DNA from: Streptomyces subrutilus
GTDB lineage: Bacteria > Actinomycetota > Actinomycetes > Streptomycetales > Streptomycetaceae
DNA length: 64,000 nucleotides
Assembly: GCF_008704535.1 (NCBI RefSeq)
Contig: NZ_CP023701.1
Location: forward strand, 7,296,001 to 7,360,000
Direction: 5' to 3'
Under the pieces are notes generated by a model. That model saw only the letters and a list, made by a program, of their open reading frames with translations, searched no databases and was not told the DNA's origin. Both the position numbers and the translations under genes were made by a program. This document shows positions 51,333-62,200 of the stretch, one piece after another (position 1 is the first letter of the stretch; each line of letters begins with the position of its first letter).

Positions 51333-53000
51333 ATGCCCCAACAAGAAGGCGGCTCGCGGATGTCGAGCCCAGCCGTACGACTCGCGGCGGTCCTGCCCGC
51401 TGTGCCGGGCGACCCCGGATCCGCACTCGGCCCCCGCGGATCCGGTACGACGCAGGAGCGGGCGACCGCACCCGGTCCCGCGGTCCAGGAGAGCGGGGCG
51501 GGCCCCGCCGGGTCCGCGGAGATCCGTACGGTCTCCACCGCGACCACCGCGACCACCGGAACCACCGCGGAACGGACCGCGGCCCCGGCCGCGTCGCGCA
51601 GCGCGTCCCGGCCGGCCGCCCGCGCCGGCGGCGCGGTGGCACGGGCCGCCGCCACCTGGCGCGGGAGCGGCAACCCGGCGGGGCGGGGGGCGGCCGCCGC
51701 GGCGCCGTTCGAACCGCACGTCGCGGCCACGGCCACGAGGGGCGACGAACCGCCCAGCGGACGGCCCAACAAGCCGCTGCTGGCCGCGGCGGCGATAGCG
51801 GGGACCGTGCTCATCGGCACGCCGTTCCTCTTCCTCGGCCTCGGCAACGACGACCACCGCAACGAGGCGCGCGTCCAGGAAGTGCCCGTCGGCGGCACGG
51901 TCCTGGAGAACCTCGCGCCCAACGGGGGCCAGGCGCCCGGAAACGACTACGCGACGGCCGCGCCGTCCCGGAAGCCCGTGACGCCGCCCCGGACGGCGCC
52001 CCAGCCCGGGACGGCCGAACGCCCCGGCTCCGCCCCGAGCCTGAGCCCCGAAGCGGAGAAGCGCAACGACGGGCGCACCGGCACCGGCGGAGACGCCGCG
52101 GCGGACGGGACGGCGCCGAGCACGCAGACGCCGCCGGAGTCCGTGGCGGACACGAAGGACCTGGAGCAGGACAAGGCCGCTGGACGGCAGGGCGGGCCCG
52201 AGGCCGCGAAGGAGCCGTCCACGGTGGTGGACGACACCGCCGGGGTGGGCGGCGTGAAGCCGGTGACCGCGCTGGGGCCGGAGAAGACCCCCGAGTCGCA
52301 GCAGCCCGCGGCGGTTCCGCCCGCGAAGACGGTGCCGGAAACGCTGAAGCCCGCTCCGAGGGAGGAGGCTCCGAAGGAAGCGGCTCCGAAGGAAGCGGCT
52401 CCGAAGAAGGAGGCGCCGAAGGAGGAGGCACCCAAGAAGGAGGCGCCGAAGGAGGCCGCTCCGAAGAAGCCGGCGCCGGCGAAGCCCGCCGCCCGTGCGG
52501 GCGGCGCCCTGCCGCAGAGCGCGAACTTCACCACCGTGCGCGGCGTACCGCTCAAGAACGCCATGACGGGCATGTGCGCCGACGTCCCGAACTACGGCAA
52601 GGGCACGGTCGACGGCCCGGTCAACCAGTTCACCTGCAACACGACGGCCGCGGACAACCAGCTTTGGGACCTCGTCGTGGCCCAGCCCGGCGCCGGCCCC
52701 GGCGGCGCGGACCTCTTCACCATCCGCAACAGCAAGGACGGCCTCTGCCTGGACCTGCCCAACTTCGCGGGCCAGCCGGCCGGCACCGGCGTGAGCGAGT
52801 TCCACTGCCGCACCACCAGCGCCGACAACCAGCTCTGGTACCTGGACAAGCGGTCGGACGGCAAGTTCTGGATCCGCAGCCAGTCCAGCGCCGGACGGTG
52901 CCTGGATGTGTCCGGTTTCTACGGCAGCGGCGGCAAGGACGCCCGACTGACGATCTTCGACTGCAACAAGCGCGACGACCACCTGTGGTCCTTCTCCTGA
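51333..53000 (+). CDS. Membrane-anchored ricin-B lectin protein
   Basis: This 555-aa protein has a low-complexity Ala/Thr/Arg-rich cytoplasmic head of about 140 residues and a single transmembrane helix (about 148-170, LLAAAAIAGTVLIGTPFLFL). A long Pro/Glu/Lys extracellular stalk follows, ending in KEAAPK/KKEAPKEEAPK repeats. The ricin-type beta-trefoil of about 150 residues has the repeated QLW signatures (NTTAADNQLWDL, TTSADNQLWYL, KRDDHLWSF) and paired cysteines per lobe. It would display a carbohydrate-binding head outside the cell, possibly positioning the ESX complex or its substrates on the wall. The ATG at 51333 is chosen because GAGGAG lies just upstream; an ATG at 51282 in the same frame is possible. 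It is the last gene of its operon, followed by a strong terminator. Confidence 0.83.
   Translation: MPQQEGGSRMSSPAVRLAAVLPAVPGDPGSALGPRGSGTTQERATAPGPAVQESGAGPAGSAEIRTVSTATTATTGTTAERTAAPAASRSASRPAARAGGAVARAAATWRGSGNPAGRGAAAAAPFEPHVAATATRGDEPPSGRPNKPLLAAAAIAGTVLIGTPFLFLGLGNDDHRNEARVQEVPVGGTVLENLAPNGGQAPGNDYATAAPSRKPVTPPRTAPQPGTAERPGSAPSLSPEAEKRNDGRTGTGGDAAADGTAPSTQTPPESVADTKDLEQDKAAGRQGGPEAAKEPSTVVDDTAGVGGVKPVTALGPEKTPESQQPAAVPPAKTVPETLKPAPREEAPKEAAPKEAAPKKEAPKEEAPKKEAPKEAAPKKPAPAKPAARAGGALPQSANFTTVRGVPLKNAMTGMCADVPNYGKGTVDGPVNQFTCNTTAADNQLWDLVVAQPGAGPGGADLFTIRNSKDGLCLDLPNFAGQPAGTGVSEFHCRTTSADNQLWYLDKRSDGKFWIRSQSSAGRCLDVSGFYGSGGKDARLTIFDCNKRDDHLWSFS
52359..52490 (+). repeat. Coding repeat of Lys/Glu/Ala/Pro stalk
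   Basis: Repeats of 9-18 bases (GCTCCGAAGGAA-type units) encode the KEAAPK/KEEAPK stalk of the lectin protein. Such stalks usually cross the cell wall. Confidence 0.75.
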
Positions 53001-53045
53001 CCCGACTCCCGTCCCGCGGGGACGGCTGACGCGCACCACCCCACA

Positions 53046-53078
53046 CCGTGCCCCGGGCGCCCTCCGCCCGGGGCACGG
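53046..53078 (+). terminator. Strong terminator ending the first effector operon
   Basis: A perfect 14-bp stem (53046-53059 with 53065-53078) and 5-base loop starts 45 bases after the lectin stop codon. It separates the operon of giant gene 1 from giant gene 2. Confidence 0.85.
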
Positions 53079-53322
53079 CCGTCTCCGCACCCGGGTCCGA
53101 GGCGCCGGGAAGCGCGCCGGGGTGCGTCGACTTAAGCCCGGGGAAAGGCGCCCGGAACACTTGCCCCGTCCCTGCACGCGGAACATGCGAAAAGCCGTGC
53201 CTCCGGACATTCCTCGCTGGGTTCCGGACCGTCCCGAGCCCTAGCATCAGGCGACCCGCCGGACCGGCCCCCGTCGCGGCCCGGCACACCCGCCGAACGG
53301 AAGCTGCCGGGCGGAGCGCTGG

Positions 53323-56223
53323 ATGCAGGAGATCGACTTCCCCGAGGACGTCCGGCGGATGCTCTGGGTGCTGATCGGCGAGATGCCGGTCCAGGCCCGG
53401 GAGAACCTCGCCTACGACAGCCGCGAGCTGTACCGGCGGTTCGGCCGGGGCATCCGGGAACTGCGCGACGAGATCCGGCTCTCCATCTCCGAGGCGTCCA
53501 CCGCGCTGCCCCGCGAGGTCGCCGACCAGTACGTCCGCGGTCTGTCGCTGCTCACCGACGACGGGGGAGTGAACCACCTCGACGCGATGGCCGATCAGCT
53601 CGACGACATCGCCCTCGGCCAGGTCGACCACTCCCTGAACATCCAGCAGGCCAAGTGGGAGATCATCGCGGAGATCGTCGCGCTGCTCCTGGAACTGGCG
53701 CTGCTGGCGGCCCTCGCCGCGATCACGGGTGGCACGTCCCTGTCGCAGATGGCGCTGGCCCGCGCCCGCAGCAGGCTCGCCGTACTCCTCGTCGTGGACC
53801 GGCTGCTGCGCACGACCCACCTCGCGCCCAGCCTCACCGGGGCCCTTGAGGAGGCCCTGCAGACCCTCGCCGTGCGGCTCGCGCAGATCGCCCTGAACCC
53901 GAACGGCCGCCGACCGGACGGGATCGACTGGAAGGACGTCGGCAAGTCTGCCGCCTTCGGCGCGGTCGTCGGCCTGCTCGGCGGCGCGCTCGGCGGGGCC
54001 GCCGACCACTTCCGCAACTGGTTCAAGCACGCCTTCGGCGACTTCGACCGCTTCGCCAAGAACCATCCGCGGTTCACGACCCTGCTCGACGGGGTGAACG
54101 ACGTGGCGGGGGCGTTCGTGAACGGCGCGCTCAGCGAAGCCGCGGGCGAGACCCTGGTCCAAGGCGCCTTCGAGGGGACCTGGGACTTCTCGTGGGACAC
54201 CTTCCTCGGATCCGGCACCAGCTCGATGTTCGAGACGGTCGCCGGGGGCGGGGTCGGTGCCGGCGCCCTCTGGCTCCACCGCACCTACCTGTCGGACCCC
54301 GGCGCCGCCGACCCCTCGTCCGTCAACCGGCTCCCGCACCGGGGGAGTCCGGAGGGAAACGGCGGCCCGCACGGCCCCGGCCCCACCACCCGACCCGTGC
54401 CCACACCCTTTCCGGTCCCGGCGGACCTGCCGGTTCCCGTACCGCGGTCGGCGGCGGAGCCCGCCCCCGCGCTCACCGGGCCGCTCGCGCCCACCCCGCC
54501 CGGATGGTCACGCACCCCTCCCGCCCCGGCCCCGCCCGCTGCGCCGGTCCGCGTCCTCACCGCGAACGTCCCCGCGGTCGCGTACGACGGCCCCCACGCC
54601 GAACCCCCCGCCGTCGCCCCCGCCCCCCGCCCGGCCACGAACCGTACGGCCGCCCACCCGACCCTCACCACGCCCCCGGCCCCCCTCGCACCCCGCACCA
54701 CGCTTCCCACCCCCCTCCTCGCCGGTCCCCCCGACAGCCCGGCGGACCGGTGGACGGCCCCGGCCCGGGGCGGTCCGAGCACGGGTCCGAGCACGGGTCC
54801 GAGCACGGGTACGGGTACGGGTACGGGTACGGGTTCGAGCTATGGCAGGGAGAGGGAAGCGAACGCCACGGAACCGGAATCCATCGCCCCGGACGGTACG
54901 GAGGCCGCCCCCGCCCCCGACCCCGCCGCACCGCGTCCCGCCGCGTCCGGTGCCGGCACCGGCCGGGGGCCGGCCACCGGCGCTCCCGCACCGCCCGGCC
55001 GCGCCCTGCCGGAGCGGGACCCCGCCGAGACCGCCGGCACCACCGGCACCCCCTCCGAGGGGGACGATGCCCCGGACCGGACGCCCGGGCCGCAGGCGGC
55101 GGACGGTGCGCGGATCGCGGGGGCCGGCGTGCACCCCGTACCGGCCGCAGCGCCCCTGACCGGCACCCCGGCCTGGGAGGCCGCGCGGGCCGCCGTACCC
55201 CCCGTCACCCGCGCACACACCTGGGTCGACCCGGTGTCCACCCCCGACGACCCCGCGCGGCCGGGGGAGAGCACGCGGTACGCGGTGCGGTCCAAGTTCG
55301 ACGTCCGGCGGGTCGTCCACGACGGAGACCGGGTGACGGACCTCACCGTCAGGATCGCGACCGGGCCGGAGGGCCTGCCGGCGCACGTCTGGGACAAGGT
55401 GCGCGGCGGGGTCGAGACGTACTTCAACGCACCGGGGCACCGGCTGCCGGACGGCGACCGGCTGCACGTCACCGTCGAGCGGACGGCCGACGACCCGCAC
55501 CCCAACGGGCTCACCGTCACCCTGACCGGCCGCGACCGGCCGATGACCCGTACGGACTGGTGGGCTGAGGCCGACCCGGTCGACTACGCCCACGAGATCG
55601 CCCACCAGCTCGGCCTGCGCGACGAGTCCCGGGGCGGCGACGCCGCCACCCGCCGCCCCGACATCCCCGGCAGCCTGCTCGGCGACTACACCCGGCCCGC
55701 CCCGGCCGTCCTCGCGCAGGGCGGACTGCGCGGCCGCCACCTGAGCCTCCTCGCCGCCCACATCGGCGACCTCGCCGACCCCGCACCCGCCCCGCCCGCC
55801 CGCACGATCCCCGGCCCCCGGGGCGCGGAGCCGCGCGCACCCCGGCCCGCGGAGCCGGTGGCGACCACGAGCGGACCGGCGCCCGTCGTGGCGCAGCCAC
55901 CGGCCACGACCTCGGCCACCCCCGCCCCGACAGCCTCCCTCCCGGGCCCCGTACCGCCACCGGCCGCGGCCCCCGCCCCCGTTCCGCCCGCCGAGCCGCC
56001 CACGCCCCCACCGCCCCGGCTCCCGCCACCCCCACCCCGACCGCCTCCGCGTCGACCACCGGCACCGGCAACAGCCTGGACGGAACCCGGCCGCCCCGGA
56101 CGGACCGGGGCGCGGCGGCCCCCGCCGACCGGGGCCGGCGAACCTGGTTCGCCGACGGCAGCGGCATCCCCGCCTACATCGACGACCTGGCCTCGCTGCT
56201 CGCGGACGCCCCCGCCGACCTGA
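53323..56223 (+). CDS. Second giant ESX substrate-like protein, 5' part (before apparent frameshift)
   Basis: The open frame is 966 aa, but only about the first 895 residues look genuine. Residues 1-330 are a CpnT/WXG-like head very similar to that of the 3870-aa protein (FPEDVRRMLWVLIGEM...). A Pro-rich linker with Gly/Thr microsatellites follows, then one zincin-like module ending in an intact HEIAHQLGLRDE (His757, Glu758, His761, Asp767). The last ~70 residues are Pro/Arg-rich and look like out-of-frame reading of sequence continued in the next frame. The ATG at 53323 follows GGCGGAG. With the 3' part it would form a protein of about 3390 aa paralogous to the upstream giant. Confidence 0.75.
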   Translation: MQEIDFPEDVRRMLWVLIGEMPVQARENLAYDSRELYRRFGRGIRELRDEIRLSISEASTALPREVADQYVRGLSLLTDDGGVNHLDAMADQLDDIALGQVDHSLNIQQAKWEIIAEIVALLLELALLAALAAITGGTSLSQMALARARSRLAVLLVVDRLLRTTHLAPSLTGALEEALQTLAVRLAQIALNPNGRRPDGIDWKDVGKSAAFGAVVGLLGGALGGAADHFRNWFKHAFGDFDRFAKNHPRFTTLLDGVNDVAGAFVNGALSEAAGETLVQGAFEGTWDFSWDTFLGSGTSSMFETVAGGGVGAGALWLHRTYLSDPGAADPSSVNRLPHRGSPEGNGGPHGPGPTTRPVPTPFPVPADLPVPVPRSAAEPAPALTGPLAPTPPGWSRTPPAPAPPAAPVRVLTANVPAVAYDGPHAEPPAVAPAPRPATNRTAAHPTLTTPPAPLAPRTTLPTPLLAGPPDSPADRWTAPARGGPSTGPSTGPSTGTGTGTGTGSSYGREREANATEPESIAPDGTEAAPAPDPAAPRPAASGAGTGRGPATGAPAPPGRALPERDPAETAGTTGTPSEGDDAPDRTPGPQAADGARIAGAGVHPVPAAAPLTGTPAWEAARAAVPPVTRAHTWVDPVSTPDDPARPGESTRYAVRSKFDVRRVVHDGDRVTDLTVRIATGPEGLPAHVWDKVRGGVETYFNAPGHRLPDGDRLHVTVERTADDPHPNGLTVTLTGRDRPMTRTDWWAEADPVDYAHEIAHQLGLRDESRGGDAATRRPDIPGSLLGDYTRPAPAVLAQGGLRGRHLSLLAAHIGDLADPAPAPPARTIPGPRGAEPRAPRPAEPVATTSGPAPVVAQPPATTSATPAPTASLPGPVPPPAAAPAPVPPAEPPTPPPPRLPPPPPRPPPRRPPAPATAWTEPGRPGRTGARRPPPTGAGEPGSPTAAASPPTSTTWPRCSRTPPPT
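54773..54832 (+). repeat. In-frame Gly/Ser/Thr minisatellite in giant protein 2
   Basis: Three exact 12-base units are followed by four exact 6-base units (GTACGG), encoding Gly-Pro-Ser-Thr and then Gly-Thr repeats in the linker before the zincin module. It is a likely site of length variation between strains. Confidence 0.85.
55981..56042 (+). other. Apparent -1 frameshift in giant gene 2
   Basis: Upstream of this C-rich window the coding frame is that of the ATG at 53323. Downstream the protein-like frame (APTAPAPATPTPTAS, then RRTWFADGSGIPAYIDDLAS) is shifted by one base and runs without stop to 63500. The pattern equals loss of one base, probably in the run of five C near 56005. It may be a sequencing error, a true mutation or, less likely, recoding. 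Confidence 0.75.
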
Positions 56224-59200
56224 TGGAGGAACTCCTCTCCCAGCCCGCCACGTTCGGCCAGAGCAGCGTGATCCTGCGCGGCACCGGACTGATCACGGCC
56301 GAAGCCGAGGCCCTGCTGCTGCGCGACCCGTCCCTGCGCCCCAGGACGCCCGCGCCCGGCTCGCCGGCCGGCGCCGGCCCGGTGGCGGATCTGCGCGCGG
56401 CCCTGCGGCAGCGGCCCCGCGCCCTGATCGGCGGGCTGGACTTCCCGTACACCAACGCGGCCGGAGAGGCCCGGGTGCTGCACGTCACCGCCCGCCACTA
56501 CGGGAACTGGGAGCGGTTCGCCGACACCTACGGCAGCCCCACCAAGATCGACACCATGGACCGCGCCACCGTCCAGGCCGGGCGCAACAGCAGTGTGCAG
56601 TCCACGACCCAGATCGGCCTGGGCGGACCGTTCCTGGGGCCGTCCTCCGCGGCCGCCTTCGGCGGCTTCGGCCGGCTCGCGCTGCGCGGCGGCTTCGGCA
56701 CCAAGGTGGGCTACGGCCTGGCCGACCAGGCCGGGGCGCAAGCGGAGACGCGCACCCTCGACGGCTCGCACGTCTACCTCGACGACCTCCACCTCACCCT
56801 CCGCGTCACCGACGCCGACGGCCGCCCCATCACCGAGGACCCGCCGCCCGGGACGGCCGGCCCGGCCCGCGCGGCGCAGAGCGCGTTCGCCGTCCGCGAC
56901 GGACTCGCCCTGCGCCTACCGGACAGCGCCGTGCGGCCGTCCCAGCCCGGCCGGACACCCCGGACCATCGCCATGGACCACGAAACCCAGTACCGGCTGG
57001 TGCGCACCGAGGGGTTCGGCCCGGTCAGCGGCATCCGGGACTGGGCCGCCGCCCGGATCGGCGCCGCGCCCGGCAGCTCCGCCCACCGGGAACTGGACGC
57101 CTTCTTCTCCGGCGACTCCTTCCAGCGGCACGCCCGCATGCTGGCCGCCGGCCGGCTGACCACCGCACCCCTCTTCGCCGACGACCGACGGCGCACCCCG
57201 CTCGGCGTGTTCGTCGTCGAGCGCGTGGTCCCCGTCCGCGCCACCCTCGTCACGGAGACCTCGGACGCCGAACTGCGCGACATCGCCACCTCCACCGTCC
57301 GCAACGACCGGTCCCTGACCAGGACCGCCAACATGGGCATCGACGGCGTCCTCGGACCCGCCTTCAACTTCCTCGACCTCGGCGGCTCGACGCTCAACCT
57401 GCGCCTCCAGTTCGGCCCCGCCTTCCGCCACCTGTACTCCGTCTCGCGCACCACCGCCCTCGGCGGCTCCGGCGGCCTCAAGACCTCCGGCCAGGTCAAG
57501 GGCGCCGCGACCGGGCTCTACCTGGTCCGCAAGACGGTGTACGTGCGGCACGCGGGCAGCGGCGAACCGGCCCGGCGCTTCCAGACGTGGAGCCTGGACC
57601 GGATGACCCGTACGGAGGCCCGCCGGCTCGCCGGCTGGGACGACGGCACCACGCTGCCGCTCCGCCACGGCCTGCCCGAGCCGCACGCGCCCGCCTACCT
57701 CACCCCCGACCACCCGCCGACCCTCGGCATGCACCGCGTCGAGGAGTTCGCCCACGCCGACGGCCGCCGCACCCGGGAGGCCGACGGCCGTCCCCGCACC
57801 CTGCCGGACGAGTTCGCCGACACCGTCCTCGCCTCCCTGGCCCGCACCCACCCCGGGATGGTCGCCCCGCTCGACGCACTCGCCCCGCCGGTCCGGCGCG
57901 GCCTCCTCGCCCGCGTCAGGGCCGCGACCGGGTCGGCCACCGCACTCGGCCCGGCCCGGCCCACCCCCCACCACGGCGGCGACGACGCCTACCAGACGGC
58001 CCTGTCCAACACGCTGACGGTCCTCTCCGCACTCTCCCACCTGAGCCTGGCCGCCGGGCTGGAGGCCCTGGTCACCACCGGCATCCGCATCCGCCTCACC
58101 GAACCGGGCACCTTCGGCCAGGGCCACCGCTTCGTATGGGTCCACGGCGAACTGACCAACCGGCGCTACGAGGGCCGCCAGGACGACCTGAGACTGCGCC
58201 ACAGCGCCCCCGGGGCCCAGCGGCTGGACGGGCAGGAGAGCCGCAAGCGCACGACGGGCGGCGGAGCCGACGTCCACCTCGCCTTCCGCGACCCGGACCC
58301 GGGGGCCGGCGAGGCCGTCGGAGCCCCCGACAACGCCGGGGTGCTGTCCCTCGGCTGGCGCTCGACGGTCCAGCACGACTCCGAGTCCGGCCACGGCTCC
58401 ACCGCCGCCAACGAGCCGATGTCCGTGAGCACCAAACCCTCCCACCTCTACCGCTACGACCTGGCGCTCAGCGTGAGCCACGGCGGCTACTGGCGCTTCC
58501 GCGGAGTGCTGCGCGGCATCGCCACCCTCGGGCTGCTCGGCACCCAGCCGTTCGTCTTCCGCAGCCCGCGGACCCCGCTGATCGGCGCCGGACCGCACGG
58601 CCCCGCCCCGCACGGCGCCCCGGTCACCGGGCAGGTGCTGATCAGCGTCCCCGACCGGCACGCCCCCGCCGTCGACCCGCACCGCCCCGGCGCCCCCAAC
58701 CCGTACCGGTCACCCGGCGGGGCGCCCGCCGTCACCGCCATGACGCCGAGCCGGGCGCACGCCCTCGCCACCGGGAAGCCGGCGGCGACGGACGGCGCCG
58801 ACGACCCGGACCGCGCGGACCGGCGCGGCGACCGCCTCTTCCGCGCCCTCCAGCAGCACGCCTTCCTCACCGTCTCCGTCCTCGTCCCGCCCGCACTGAC
58901 CGACGCCGTGGCGCACGTCGCGCACACCGCCTCCGGCGGATCCTGGCAGTTCGACTACGAAGGGGCCCCGGCCCACGAGGCCGTCCTGCGCGCCTTCCAA
59001 CCGCAGTACGCCACCGCCAACTTCGACCAGAGCTCCGGCCCGCTCGGCTTCGCCCTGGCCGGACTCATGGGCAAACCGCCGTACGGCACCCTGTGGGGCA
59101 CCTTCCGGCACCACACGGCGGTCCGCGGCGTCCACGCGCTGACCGGACCGTTCGAGATGGACACCGAGATGGTCCTCGCCAGCGCGACCCAGGCGTCCGG

Positions 59201-62200
59201 CAAGACCGGACGCAGCATCACGCACTCCTTCGGCGGCCAGCTCACCTACGCCAAACCCCACGCCCACGCCCGCGGCCCCCTCGGCGCCTACGGCTTCGCC
59301 GCGAACCCCTGGTCCCTGAGCGCCCAGCACACCCGCACCCTCACCCGCGGCATCGTCGCCGACCTCAACCTCAAGAGCTTCGGCCACCAGGTCCTGGTCA
59401 CCGGCACCGTCGAACACCGCACCGCGATGGTCTCCAGCATGCTCGGCACCACCGCCGCCCGGCTCCCGTTCGTCCCCTCCTCCCTCGCGGGCGCCGCCGG
59501 CGCCGTCGTCACGGTCCCCGGCGGCTGGCTCGCCCACGTACCCGAGAAGAGCGCCCACCTGCTAGGGCTCCTCGACGACGGCATGGGCGACGTCCCCCGC
59601 TACACCGCCAAGAGCTGGTCCCCGCAGCCCTGGACGCACGGCAACTCCTTCGGCGCCTACCCCGTCAACTCCCTCGACCCGACCGACGTGCTCAGCGCGT
59701 TCCAGGCCGAGGTGCGCGGCCTGGGGCTCGACGACGACGCCCGGGAGGACATCCGCCGGCACGTCACCTCCCGCGTCCTGCGCGCCCTGCACCGCGAGCT
59801 GACCGGCACCGGCACCAGTGCCCCGTCCCGGACCGGCGGCTGGGGCTGGGGCGGCGCACGGATCGGCAGCCGCCGGGCCCGCGTCCGGGTGGAGCTCCTC
59901 CCCGGCACCCCCGTCCTGGAGCTGCTCGACCACGGCACCGAGATGGAGGAGAACCGGCGGGCGGTCGAAACCAGCCAGGAAGGAGCCGAGTCCACCTCCG
60001 GCCGCGACATCGGCGTGCTCGTGGGGGAGAGCGTGTACACCGGCGACCCCACCGCCGTCGCCTCCGGCCCCTCCTACACCGAGACCGGCACCTCGCGGCG
60101 ATCGGTCTCCACCGCCGTCACCGCGTCCACCAGCACCACCTACCGCGCGGCGGCCACCGAACCGCACGCCGAGACCACCACCCCCTACCGGCTGCGCCTC
60201 ACCCTGGAGTTCGACGACGCCCCCGAGACGTCCGCCCCACCCGGCGCGGACAGTGGCCCCGGCCCCGCACGCACCGCGCTGCACCGGTTCACCGGCACCC
60301 GGCGGATCACCACCACCGGCGACATCGGCGACCTGCGCGAACACGTCCCGCTCAGCCTCATGGCCCCGGACCCCGACCCCGCCGACCCCGCGCCCGACCC
60401 CCGGCTCGCCCCACCCGACCTCACCGTCACGGCCCCGCCCCGCTCCGGCCCGCGCCCCGAACTCCTCGGCCCCGACACCCGCCTCGCGGACGGCACCACC
60501 GGTCCGTTCGCCTTCCCCGAGAACGGCTTCCACGTCCGCCGCATCGTGGGTCTCCAGCACGTCCGGGAGGCCGGCCGGCGGGCCATCGCCGAGTCGTACG
60601 GGATCGACCTCGCCGACCTGGACGACACCGGCGTCACCCCCGCACGCCGTGCCGAACTGCTGCGCCGCACGGCCGGAACCGCCCTCACCCGGCCCGGCGG
60701 CGGCGCCGCGCAGACCCTGGAGGACGGGACCACCGACACCGCGCTGTCCACCTTCTACGAACAGGCACTCACCCCCACCGGCTACGAGGTGCCCGGCCTC
60801 ACCCACCGCAACCCGGCCGGCACCGACTCCGCCCGCCTTTCCCTCCACGCCAAACCCGACTTCTCCCGGGCCGTCCTGCTGACCGTCGCCGACGGCAAGA
60901 AGCTCGAAGTGCTGCGCGAGAGCGCCGAGGGCGCCGCCACCTCCGCGGCGCACGAGAACGCCCAGGACTCCGCGTTCGGCGGCGGCGTCGCCATCCGCAG
61001 CGAGGAGACCGGGCTCAACCCGCTCGGCGCCTCCGCCACCGGCCCCCACGCCGCGGACGGCGACGGCGCCCCGGTCGGCGCAGAACGCCTCTCGTCGCTG
61101 AACGTCAAACCCAAGACCGGCCGGGCCTTCCTGTTCGCCGTCCCCACCGACTGGCTGAGCGTCGCCGAGGTGCACCGCGGCATCAAGGACAGCGGCCTCG
61201 GGCGCTTCCTCGCCGGCGCCTTCGGACACGCGCCGCGCGGCCCCAGGAGCGTCTCCTCGCGCACCTACGCCCTGGCCTGGATCCGCGACGACGTCGCCCG
61301 GGAACTCGGCCTCGTCGACGACACCACCTTCCCCGCCCGGGTCTCCGCCGCCTGGGATGCCGTCGGCGGGGCGGCCAAGGCCTGGACCGGCGCCGACCAG
61401 GCCTACTGGAAGAAGCGCCGCGCCTCGGCCGGACTGCGCGAGGCGCGGGAGGCCGCACGCGCCGCCCTCGGCCCCGCCCGCACCGCCGCCGAAGCCGCCG
61501 CCCGCCGCCTCGCCCCCCACCTGGACGCCGCCGAAGCCGCCGACACCGCCCTGACCGCCGCCGAAGCCGCCGCCGCGCGGGACCGGGCCGCCGCCGACGC
61601 CCTGGACACCGCCGCCGACGCCCTCGACGCGGCGGCCGCCGCGCTGCGCCGGACCGAAGCCGACGCCGCCGCGGTCGGCCGCAGGACCCGCGCCGCCGAG
61701 GCCACCGCACGGGAGGCGCTGGACGCCCTGAACGGCTGGGCCGCCCTGCCCGGCGACGGACCCGACCCCGCCACCGTGCACCGGGCCGAGGACGCCCTCG
61801 CCACCGCCCGCCGCACCGGCACCGCGCTGCGCGACACCGCGGCCCGGCAGACGGCCGCCGCCCGCGTCCTCCACGACACCGCCACCACCCGACTCGCCGC
61901 GGCCGAACGGGCCGCGGCCGGTGCGCCCGCGTCCGGGACGGCCCCCGGGCCCGCCCCGGGCTCCGCCGCAGACGACGGGACCGGGCCCGAGCGGGCCCGG
62001 TCGACCGCCGGCCTGCTGCGCACCGGCGCCGACCGGCGGCTGACCGTAGCCCGGGACCGGCAGAACGCCGCCGCCCGCCGGCTCACCGGGCCGGTACGCG
62101 CCGACACCGCCGCCCGCGCCGCCCTCGCCCGGGCCGCCGCCCGGTCCGACGCCGCCGACCGGGCCTTCGACACCCGCAGGGCCGAACTCGACGCCCTCGC

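Noticed and set aside
55990..56030. Programmed -1 ribosomal frameshift in giant gene 2
   Set aside because: No clear X XXY YYZ slippery heptamer with a following pseudoknot was seen. A lost base in a C-run is simpler, although it cannot be excluded from sequence alone.
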